Assembly: GCF_024166365.1 (NCBI RefSeq)
Contig: NC_064830.1
Coordinates: 87,662,721-87,726,720, forward strand
Source: Elephas maximus indicus
Lineage: Eukaryota > Chordata > Mammalia > Proboscidea > Elephantidae
Direction of reading: 5' to 3'
Length of the DNA: 64,000 bases
Shown: positions 56,851-64,000 of the stretch, one piece after another
Layout: each line of letters opens with the position of its first letter
How positions within the stretch are numbered: the stretch's first letter is position 1
Made by a program: the position numbers and the translations under genes
The notes under the pieces: generated by a model
The model's database searches: none
What the model saw: the letters and a program-made list of their open reading frames with translations, nothing else
Told to the model about the DNA's origin: nothing

Positions 56851-57099
56851 AAAAGGAACTGTTCCTCACATTTTCCTGTTTTTTGCGCCCGGGGTGTTTT
56901 GAAAATACAGGCCAGTTACTTCATAGCCTGCACTTCAGTTTAGGTTGGCCAGATGTTTCCACGCAATTCGTGTGTTTTCGGCAGGAATACCAGGGAAGGG
57001 AGGCTATGTTCTCCTCAGAGCATCATTGCAGAGAGCTCGTGGTGTTGGTTTGTCTTGGCACTTTGATCACTTGGTTAGGATGGTGTCTGCTAAGTTTCC

Positions 57100-57285
57100 C
57101 TATTGTAAAGTTAATGGCCTGCAGGTTGGTGGTTCGAACCCACCCAACAATACCACAAAAGAAAGGCCTGGCAATCTGCTTCCATAAAGATTACAGCCCA
57201 GAAAACCCTTTGGAGCAATTCTACTCTATTATACATGGGGTTGCCATGAGTTGAAATCGACTTGATGGCAATATCTCTGGTTTGA
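57100..57285 (+). mobile_element. AfroSINE, subtype G, truncated head
   Basis: GTGGTTCGAACCCACCC, AAAGGCCTGGCAATCTGCTT and GGGTTGCCATGAGTTG. Confidence 0.86.
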
Positions 57286-57416
57286 TTTTCTGGCTTTTTG
57301 ACTCATTAATTAATAAATAGTTGATATGAGTTTTGCAAGGAGATACTTTGAAGCTGCTATGGTACAGAGAACTTTCCCTTTTCCCCCATTTACTGCTCTC
57401 TAATCAGTACAGAAAG

Positions 57417-57616
57417 GAGCCCTGGTGGCACAGTGGTTAAGTGTTCACCTGCCAACAACCAAAAAGTTGACAGTTCAAACCCACCAGTGGCTCTGGGGAG
57501 AAAAGACCTGGCAATCTGCTTCTGTGAAGGTTACTGCCTAAGAAACCCTGTGGGGCAGTTCTACTCTGTCACGTGGGGTCACTCTGAGTCAGAATCGACT
57601 CGACGACACACAGCAA
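57417..57616 (+). mobile_element. AfroSINE, subtype D
   Basis: GGAGCCCTGGTGGCACAGTG to GAATCGACTCGACGACAC. Confidence 0.9.
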
Positions 57617-58066
57617 CATCAGTATAGACTCCAGGTTCCTGTTTTACTCCAAGGGTTACAGTTGGTTACTCTGATATTTATTTTGCTGCTCAGATTGTCC
57701 CCATGTTAGCCAGTGGGCACGTGTCAAGCTAGCACCTGTCTTTTTCACATGCCCCCATCATTCTTTGAGTGCTTCCCTGCTTTCTGGCACCAGAAGACTC
57801 CCAGGCTTTTCTTGTACTTCCCTTGCTCCGGGAATCAGCCATTTCTGCAGCTCTGTTTCCTGTCAGTGCAGAACGGCATGTAGAAGTCAAGGTGTGGTGC
57901 CAGAAGACATGATAATCCAGTGCCGCTCATGTTCCTGGCTTGGCTCCAGGGCTTATAAAGGGCATAACTGAAGCAGTTAGCAAACTTCAAGCAGTGTCTG
58001 TGGAGTAGGTGGCAGTAGTGCGTTTGCCTTATCTTCCTAGTTTTGATGGTTGTGTTGTGGTTATGT

Positions 58067-58230
58067 GGATCCCCGGTGGCACAGTGGTTAAGAGCTCAGC
58101 TGCTGACCAGAAGGTTGGCACTTCGAATCTACCAGCTGCTCCTTGGAAACCTTATGGGGCAGCTCTACTCTATCCTGTAGGGTGGCTATGAGTCGGAATT
58201 GACTCAATGGCAAAGGTTTGGTTTTTTTTC
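58067..58230 (+). mobile_element. AfroSINE, subtype S
   Basis: Complete copy from GGATCCCCGGTGGCACAG to AAAGGTTTGG plus a T-run. Confidence 0.9.
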
Positions 58231-58315
58231 AATTGTAATTATGTAGGTGAATGTCCTTGTTTTTATAAAATATACCCTGAAGTATTGAGGGGGTAGTTTA
58301 TTCTTAAATCTTCAA

Positions 58316-58425
58316 TGTTCAGGAAAAACGAGAGAGAGAATGGGGGAGAGGGAAGGGGAAAGAGAAGGAAAAGGAGGACGGCCACTCGGGAGGAAGAGCG
58401 GGGAGAGGAAAGGCCCCAGGTGGAA
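58316..58425 (+). repeat. Polypurine tract
   Basis: About 85 bp almost purely A and G (GAGAGAGAATGGGGGAGAGG and similar), with one short break. Common in mammalian introns. Confidence 0.8.
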
Positions 58426-58589
58426 ATGAGTCGAGTATGTTTTCAGGCAGTGGGTGGTACAGATGGTGGGCCCGAGGCTGGAGAGGGAGGCAGGCCCTGC
58501 TGGGTAGGGCCTTTTGGATGTTGTTACAGGTGGGACACAGTCGCTCTCAACAGGGGCTGGGGGCCTTGACGAGGCGTTCAGCCCTTACT

Positions 58590-59220
58590 GTGTTCCAGCC
58601 ACTGAGAAAGTCCTTTACTTCTAGTAAAAAAAAAAAAATAGTCCCTCATATTAATCTTCAATGTGAATCTCTGAGGTAAATTCTAATGTGATTCCCATGC
58701 TCCAGAAAAAAGAAGCAAAGCTCAGAAAGGCAGAGTAACTGTTGTAATGTCACCCAGCTCCCAAGTGGCAGAAGGAGGCCTGGGTGTCTGAGGTCAAGCC
58801 TGTGCTCTTGCCACCAGGCTGGGTCACTTTTCTGAATGAGCCTACAGATAGATACCCAAGGGGGCGGCGGGTGGACCCTCTCAACGTTGCCGGGAAGTAC
58901 AACCCAGTATGTTGTTTTTTTGGAGGGAATTTGGCATTGATTAGCAGGAGTGTAGAGGAGAACGTGCACACTTCTTAACACCATGGGATTCAGCTTCTGA
59001 GGGTTGTTCTTACTGATAATAACCGGAAACGTTGCTTGAGTCTTTTCTCCGTTCCAGTCACTGTTTTAAGGGCTCCACGTGGGTTTATTTAATCCTCACA
59101 AAATTCCAATTTTATTATCCCCACTTTACAGATAAGGAAACTGAGGCACAGCGGAGTGAAGCAGCTTGCTCAAGGTCACAGCTAGTAAGTGACAGGGCAG
59201 GTGTTCAGACTTAAGGAAGT
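58590..59220 (+). repeat. MIR-like sequences, two copies
   Basis: GCAAAGCTCAGAAAGGCAGA near 58,725, and CCCACTTTACAGATAAGGAA followed by ACTGAGGCACAG near 59,120. 59,225-59,650 is AT-rich with nothing recognised. Confidence 0.65.
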
Positions 59221-59655
59221 AATCATAGAAATGTGTAGAAATGGTAGTTTGTATCAATGGAATCGTATATCACCCCTATTGTGTGAATGACACCCAATAA
59301 TATATAATTAAGGAATAAAAATTAAAAGGCATAGCCACACACACACACAAACACAATTTAAATTCCTCTCGAAACCACAAGGCCCAGCAATAACTTTATT
59401 TAATATCTCTTTTCATATTTTTACATAAAAATACAAAGATAAGTAGATATTTTATTTATCAAAAGAACAGCACCTTCTACATACTGAAACTTAAATTTTA
59501 AACTTAATATATCATTAATATCTTTCTACGCCCCTAAATTTAAATCTAAAGCATCAAAATTTAATAGCATTCCATTGTAGGTTGACCACTGGATATTTAG
59601 CTCTTATTTATTATTGTTATTTTTATTACCATTATTATATTTTGCTAGGGGTCTT

Positions 59656-59680
59656 TTCAACGGCAACGGGTTTGGTTTGC
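59656..59680 (+). mobile_element. AfroSINE tail fragment
   Basis: AACGGCAACGGGTTTGGTTT only, about 45 bp before the left arm of the inverted repeat. Confidence 0.6.
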
Positions 59681-59724
59681 TCTTTCCGTGGGCTCTTCCT
59701 TGGAAAACCATCTCTACACAAATA

Positions 59725-60268
59725 ACCCACAGCCTTCTGTATCTGTATCCTTCTCACTCAGGTCAGAAATCTTGGGGTCACCTTTATCACTTCTCTCTCT
59801 CACCCCAATTCCAACTCGTCTTCCAATCTCCTTTCCAAGCAGGTCCAGAAGCCAGTCCCCTCTCACCTCCTCCACAATCCGAGCCGCAGTGTCCCCCTGC
59901 CTGGTTTACCACAGTGCCTCCTCCTTGGCTTCCCACCTCCACTCAGTCCTGTTCTCCAAACAGCAGTCCAGGGGTTCTTTCCCCTCCTCGTGTTCACACT
60001 CCTCCACCCCACTGGCCTCCCTGCTGTTGCAGGAACATTCTGGGTATGCCTTTCTCACAAAGCCTCTGCCTAGAATGCTCCTCCCACAGGGAACCACCTA
60101 GAACACCATGGCTCCCTCTATATCTGCATGGCTCCTTCCCTCCCCCACTCAAGTCTCTGCTCAAATGTCACCTCAAGGAGGCCTTGCCGGACCATTGTGT
60201 TTTAAATTGTAATGCTGCCCACCCCACCCTCTGTTCCCAATCCTCCCAGTTACCAAGGAGTCTACTCT
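59725..60268 (+). repeat. Left arm of inverted repeat (L2-derived copy)
   Basis: This 544-bp stretch is the reverse complement of 62,496-63,037 with about 12 differences (near 98% identity). Most of it is the L2 3' end in sense orientation (GCTCAAATGTCACC, AGGAGGCCTTGCC). The last 22 or so bases (CAGTTACCAAGGAGTC, then TACTCT) are the reversed end of the AfroSINE at 62,319, present here without the rest of that SINE. It is therefore the copy and the right arm the source. The 246-codon frame here has no independent support as a gene. Confidence 0.93.
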
Positions 60269-60339
60269 ACAAACTACAAAACAGCACAGGTGATTATGGG
60301 GTTAGGAGTCAGGGTATTGGTGGTTGGGGTAATAACTGG

Positions 60340-60830
60340 AGGGGAATACAGTAATGCTATGGAACAAACAACCACAAAACCTCGGTGGCATGTGACTACA
60401 GACGTTGATGCAGCTCCTGAGTTTGCAGGCCCCAGCTTACCTGGGGTTGGCTGATCTTGGCTGGGCTCAGGCATGCATTTGTACCCAGCTGCAGGTCGGC
60501 TAAGCAGCTCTGCTGATCTTGTTTGAGCTCATTCACATGACCAGACGCTGGCTGCTTGGTGCCTCAGCTGGGGCTATGGTGGTGCCTCGGCTCTGCTCTG
60601 CTTATTATCCTCCTCCAACAGGCTAGCTTGGGCATGTTCTCAAAGGTGATGGTCATGGTGCAAAAGGTCAAGCAAAAACTAAAAAATACTTTCTCAAGCC
60701 TCTGCTTGCATTATTGTTGCTAATATTTTGTTGTTGGCTGAAGCAAGTCACACAGTTGAGTCCAGAGTCCAGGGGCATATTAGAGTCCAGGGTGGTGGTA
60801 GGTGCATTGTGGTTACATAGATACAGGAAG
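60340..60830 (-). repeat. Ancient LTR-like repeat
   Basis: GGTTGGCTGATCTTGGCTGG, CTCAAGCCTCTGCTTGCATT and GGCTGAAGCAAGTCACAC form a common mammalian repeat that I take for a MaLR-type LTR, class uncertain. Confidence 0.5.
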
Positions 60831-60924
60831 GGGTGAGGAACTGGAGCCATTGATGTGATCGGTCTTAGACACTCCGCAGCAGCATGTTTAGTGATTGTCT
60901 AATACTTCATTACGTGGATCCGAA

Positions 60925-61079
60925 TAAAAAAACCAAACCCCATCGCAGTTGAGTCGATTCTGACCCATAGCAACCATGTAGGACAGAGTAGAAATACCCC
61001 ATAGGATTTCCAAGGAGCAGCTGGTGGATTCAAGCCGCCGACCTTTTGGTTAGCAGCTGAGCTCTTAACCACTGTGCCC
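60925..61079 (-). mobile_element. AfroSINE, subtype S
   Basis: Complete reverse copy from AAAAAAACCAAACCCC to TTAACCACTGTGCCC. Confidence 0.9.
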
Positions 61080-61111
61080 ATAATTTATATAACCAGCTCT
61101 GTAAGGCTGAA

Positions 61112-61320
61112 CAGCATCCCTGGGTGGTGCAGTTAATGTGCTTGGTTGCTAACTAAAAGGTTAGAGGTTCGAGTCTACACAGAGGTACCTCAGAAGAAAG
61201 GCCTGGCCATCAACTACTTCTGAAAAATCAGTCATTGAAAACCCTATCGAGCACAGTTCTACTCTGACACACATGGGATCACCATGAGTTGGAATCAACT
61301 TACAAGCAATTGGTAACTGG
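61112..61320 (+). mobile_element. AfroSINE, subtype G
   Basis: GCATCCCTGGGTGGTGCAG, AAAGGCCTGGCCATCAAC and GCAATTGGTAACTGG. Its tail ends with the same GGTAACTGG as the copy at 62,319. 61,325-61,800 holds a short G-run and nothing else recognised. Confidence 0.88.
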
Positions 61321-61807
61321 TAAGGCTGAACAGTTAGATCAGAATTTCCAAAATATATTTTAAGGAATTGTAAACCCTGCAGGGAATTAATTGGATTTTT
61401 TCAGGCGGGGGGTGGGGGGGCGGGTAATGAAGGGAGAGTATGAATAAATATGGTAATCACTGGGTTAAATGAGGAAAAATAAGTTTCTTTATTGCAGGAC
61501 TTATCAGAACCTTTACATACAAATGTGCATTATGAACTTCCAGAAGTCTGGGGCATTCCTCAAACATAGTGGTCCGTGGGATTTTCTTCAAGAAGCATCT
61601 CTGGGGACAGGTATTCCATGTTCCACACTCTGGGATCTGGGTTGTGTTTCATGATTGTAAACAGCGCTCTGGTGAACAGGGAGGGGCTCTTTGTTGGTGC
61701 AGATATAGATGGCCTGGGTGGCGGGGTCAGCTCTGAGAGCTACACGCAGGATGGTGGACATAGTGGGAACTGGGCTGGCACTCACAAGGCTTTCTTTCTT
61801 GTAGCAG

Positions 61808-61895
61808 GTGCCTTAGGATCTCCCAATGGGGTGGCTTTGCTCTGGGCTCATGTTCCCCATGGGCTGCCTGATCCTGATGTGGGCCGCAGGCTCTG
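61808..61895 (+). CDS. IL4R: Interleukin-4 receptor alpha, first coding exon (start codon and signal peptide)
   Basis: IL4R is the type I membrane receptor that binds IL-4 and, with the common gamma chain or IL-13RA1, signals through JAK1 and STAT6. This exon begins with 18 nt of 5' UTR and codes from the ATG at 61,826. The 23 complete codons give MGWLCSGLMF, then PMGCLILMWAAGS, a hydrophobic signal peptide. The first eight residues equal the human start as I remember it. Later positions differ (human has LLFPVSCLVLLQ). The 5' UTR word GCCTT.G.ATCTCCC before ATGGGGTGGC also agrees. The acceptor is TTTCTTTCTTGTAGCAG and the donor CTCTG|GTAAGT at 61,895/61,896, leaving phase 1. The reading frame continuing to 62,221 is intron. 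The exon lies in the loop of the inverted repeat 59,725-63,037. All later exons are outside the window. Confidence 0.93.
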
Positions 61896-62041
61896 GTAAG
61901 TCACCACCTCTCACTCATTCACTCAACAAATGTTTATTGACTGCCAGCTATGGGCCAGGCACTTGGGATAGGTCACTGAACAAAATGAAGATGGCTGCCC
62001 TTGAGGAGATGACACTGCAGTGGGATGAGACAAACAATGAC

Positions 62042-62210
62042 CAACCCCAAAACAAGCCCGTTGCCATCGAATCGATTCTGACTCATAGTGACCCTATAGG
62101 ACAGAGTAGAACTGGCCCACAGGGTTTCCAAGGAGCGGCTGGTGGATTCGAACTGCTGACCTTCTTTTGGCTAGCAGCTGAGCTCTTACCCACTGCACTA
62201 CTAGGGCTCC
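62042..62210 (-). mobile_element. AfroSINE, subtype S
   Basis: Complete reverse copy, 146 bp after the IL4R exon. ACAATGA occurs on both sides and may be a short target duplication. Confidence 0.9.
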
Positions 62211-62318
62211 ACAGACAATGATAGAGGGTCCTAAGATAAGTAAATTCTAAGGGCCATTAGAAGGTGATGGGTGCTAGGGATAAAAGACTGTTTAGAATAG
62301 AGTTAAGGAAGCATTGCC

Positions 62319-62517
62319 GGAATCCCTGGGTGGTGTAAACGGTTAGCATGCTCAGCCGCTAACTGAAAGGTTAGAGGTTCAAGTCCACCCAGAGGCACCT
62401 CCGAAAAAAGGCCTGGTGATCTACTTCCGAAAAATCAGCCATTGAAAACTTATAGAGCACAGTTCTACTCTGTCACACATGGGTCACCCTGAGTCAGAGT
62501 AGACTCCTTGGTAACTG
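62319..62517 (+). mobile_element. AfroSINE, subtype G, crossing the edge of the inverted repeat
   Basis: GGAATCCCTGGGTGGTG to GACTCCTTGGTAACTGG. Its last 22 bases (62,496-62,517) belong to the right arm and reappear inverted at 60,247-60,268. Confidence 0.9.
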
Positions 62518-63037
62518 GGAGGATTGGGAACAGAGGGTGGGGTGGGCGGCATTACAATTTAAAACACAATGGTCTGGCAAGGCCTCCTTGAGGTGGCATT
62601 TGAGCAGAGACTTGAGTGGGGGAGGGAAGGAGCCATGCAGATACAAGGGAGCCATGGTGTTCTAGGTGGTTCCCTGTGGGAGGAGCATTCTAGGCAGAGG
62701 CTTTGTGAGAAAGGCATACCCAGAATGTTCCTGCAACAGCAGGGAGGCCAGTGGGGTGGAGGAGTGTGAACACGAGGAGGGGAAAGAACCCCTGGACTGC
62801 TGTTTGGAGAACAGGACTGGGTGAGGTGAGAAGCCAAGGAGGAGGCACTGTGGTAAACCAGGCAGGGGGACACTGCAGCTCGGATTGTGGAGGAGGTGAG
62901 AGGGGACTGGCTTCTGGACCTGCTTGGAAAGGAGACTTGAAGACGAGTTGGAATTGGGGTGAGAGAGAGAAGTGATAAAGGTGACCCCAAGATTTCTGAC
63001 CTGAGTGAGAAGGATGCAGATACAGAAGGCTGTGGGT
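62496..63037 (-). repeat. Right arm of inverted repeat (source copy, L2-derived)
   Basis: A 542-bp stretch inverted relative to 59,725-60,268. It joins the complete AfroSINE on its left, and L2-like sequence appears to continue to its right (ATCTGAGATAAGTTCGAGGT near 63,078). This shows the uninterrupted, ancestral arrangement. Confidence 0.93.
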
Positions 63038-63188
63038 GCAAGCAGACATTTGGGGGGAAATCAGGAGTTTGTTTTGGATCTGAGATAAGTTCGAGGTGTT
63101 TATTAGACATCTAAGATTTCGCCTTGCCATGATGAGCCCTTCAGCCATTGAACCAATGCAGATTAAAGTCAGCTGTGATGGGTGGGAA

Positions 63189-63311
63189 GGCCCTTGGTGG
63201 TGCAGTGCTTAAGTGCTCGGCTGCTAACCAAAACGTTGGTGGTTCGAACCCACCAGCCAGTCTGCAGGACAAAGATGTGGCAGTCTGCTTCCGTAAAGGT
63301 TATATAGCCTT
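63189..63311 (+). mobile_element. AfroSINE, subtype D, 3'-truncated
   Basis: GGCCCTTGGTGGTGCAGTG to GTGGCAGTCTGCTTCCGTAA, stopping where the family-B 3' end begins. Confidence 0.85.
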
Positions 63312-63378
63312 CCCCCCGACACCCTTCTAACTCAGGAATGAAGCCACTCCTGAAGTTTACCTTTCAAACACAGATTGG
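63306..63378 (+). repeat. L1-type 3' end, family B, left piece
   Basis: ACTCAGGAATGAAGCCACTC, TGAAGTTTACC and CACAGATT match 13,371-13,440. The continuation (TAAAACAAACAG to CACCTGCTCAGGAACAAAG) lies at 63,890-64,000. Confidence 0.65.
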
Positions 63379-63530
63379 GTAGTGGTTAAGAGCCACGGCT
63401 ACTAACCAAAAGGTCGGCAGTTTGAATCCACCAGGCGCTCCTTGGAAACTCTATGGGGCAGTTCTACTCTGTCCTAAAGGGTCTCTATGAGTCAGAATCG
63501 ACTTGATGGCAACAGGGTTTTTTTTTTTTA
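63379..63530 (+). mobile_element. AfroSINE, subtype S, head slightly truncated
   Basis: GTAGTGGTTAAGAGCC to GATGGCAACAGGG plus a T-run. Confidence 0.9.
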
Positions 63531-63542
63531 TATAAGACAAAC

Positions 63543-63711
63543 AGGAGCGCTGGTGGTGCAGTGGTTAACAGCTCGGCTGCTAACCAAAAGACTGGTAATT
63601 CAAATCCACCGGTTGCTCCTTGGAAACCCTATGGGGCAGTTCTACTCTGTCCTGTAGGGTCGCTATGAGTCGGAACTGACTCGACGGTAATGGGCTTGGG
63701 TTTTTTTGTTT
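63543..63711 (+). mobile_element. AfroSINE, subtype S, close to consensus
   Basis: AGGAGCGCTGGTGGTGCAG to GACGGTAATGGGCTTGGG plus a T-run. Confidence 0.92.
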
Positions 63712-63714
63712 TAA

Positions 63715-63870
63715 TTTTACTTTAGATGAAGGTTTTCAGAACAAACTAGTTTCTGATCACACAGTTAGTACACACATTGTTCTAAGACATTGGTTAACAA
63801 CCCCATGATGTGTCAGCACTCTCCCTCTGCCTGCTCAACTCTGGGTTTCTTATTACCTACCAGGTTGGTT
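63715..63870 (-). repeat. L1-type 3' end, family B, minus-strand piece
   Basis: The reverse complement matches 13,530-13,660 (TGTTGACATGTCATG-like, then CTTCATCTAAA). It separates two pieces of a plus-strand copy of the same family. Confidence 0.65.
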
Positions 63871-63889
63871 TTTTTTTGTTGTTTGTTTA

Positions 63890-64000
63890 TAAAACAAACA
63901 GTAATGCACATGAGAAATGTGTGTTAGATCAAGTTTATGAGATCAAATGGGTAACACCTGCTCAGGAACAAAGACAAGAAGGTGAAGGAGACAGGGAAAC
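63890..64000 (+). repeat. L1-type 3' end, family B, right piece
   Basis: Continues the element begun at 63,306 in the order seen at 13,440-13,520. Runs off the window. Confidence 0.55.

Larger units (their letters stand above)
38086..61807 (+). other. IL4R: IL4R intron 1 (or introns 1-2)
   Basis: A 23.7-kb interval from the GTAGGA donor to the TTTCTTTCTTGTAGCAG acceptor. It contains MIR, L2, L1, AfroSINE and LTR insertions and no coding exon that I can find. A short noncoding exon within it cannot be excluded. Confidence 0.7.

Noticed and set aside
59614..60354. 246-codon frame, repeated on the minus strand at 62,559-63,110, as a duplicated gene
   Set aside because: Both are the two arms of the inverted repeat, made of L2 sequence. 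The likeness reflects DNA duplication, and neither frame has a known domain.
61896..62221. Continuation of the IL4R frame past 61,895
   Set aside because: A consensus donor GTAAGT follows codon 23, and the downstream frame runs into a reverse AfroSINE.

Overview
The window is mammalian nuclear DNA, almost certainly from an afrotherian and most probably an elephant. There are two reasons. First, it holds about 46 copies or pieces of the tRNA-derived AfroSINE family together with BovB-clade RTE LINEs. Second, the L1 3' ends match a family I remember from the elephant genome. Nothing bacterial or phage-like is present. Almost none of the open reading frames are genes: most lie in transposon remains or in GC-rich promoter DNA.

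The only protein-coding exon I can prove is at 61,808-61,895 (+). It carries the start codon and most of the signal peptide of the interleukin-4 receptor alpha chain (IL4R). The matching noncoding first exon ends at about 38,085 inside a CpG island (37,550-38,420). That island has a 33-bp tandem repeat which puts a GC box beside an octamer or octamer-like site. The interval 38,086-61,807 is therefore IL4R intron 1, unless an unseen noncoding exon lies within it. IL4R continues beyond the right edge. A second CpG island at 8,500-9,150 fits the promoter of NSMCE1, which lies upstream of IL4R in the human genome and is transcribed the other way. That assignment rests on gene order, because no NSMCE1 coding exon is in the window.

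Layout. 1-7,720: an old L1 (+) split by a younger L1 (-), AfroSINEs and two RTE insertions in opposite orientation. 8,000-9,150: old repeat, then the putative NSMCE1 promoter. 9,150-37,240: intergenic repeats, including a hAT transposon with a perfect 8-bp target duplication, an LTR with an internal tandem duplication, four head-to-tail AfroSINEs, a tRNA-Gly-derived SINE, solo LTRs with 5-bp target duplications, old L1/L2/MIR and a SINE inside a SINE. 37,240-38,420: two AfroSINEs abutting the IL4R promoter. 38,420-61,800: IL4R intron 1, with MIR/L2/L1, three solo LTRs of one family, a 19-bp minisatellite and a tandem STAT-type motif. 59,725-63,037: an inverted repeat with about 543-bp arms, roughly 98% identical, whose loop contains the IL4R start-codon exon. 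63,189-64,000: nested SINE and L1-type 3' ends.

The feature most worth a second look is that inverted repeat. AfroSINE subtypes used below: S (short, about 165 bp), D (with a GATGTGGCAGTCTGCTTC-like insert) and G (with an AAAGGCCTGG-like insert). Coordinates of old repeats are approximate, since they come from reading and not from alignment.
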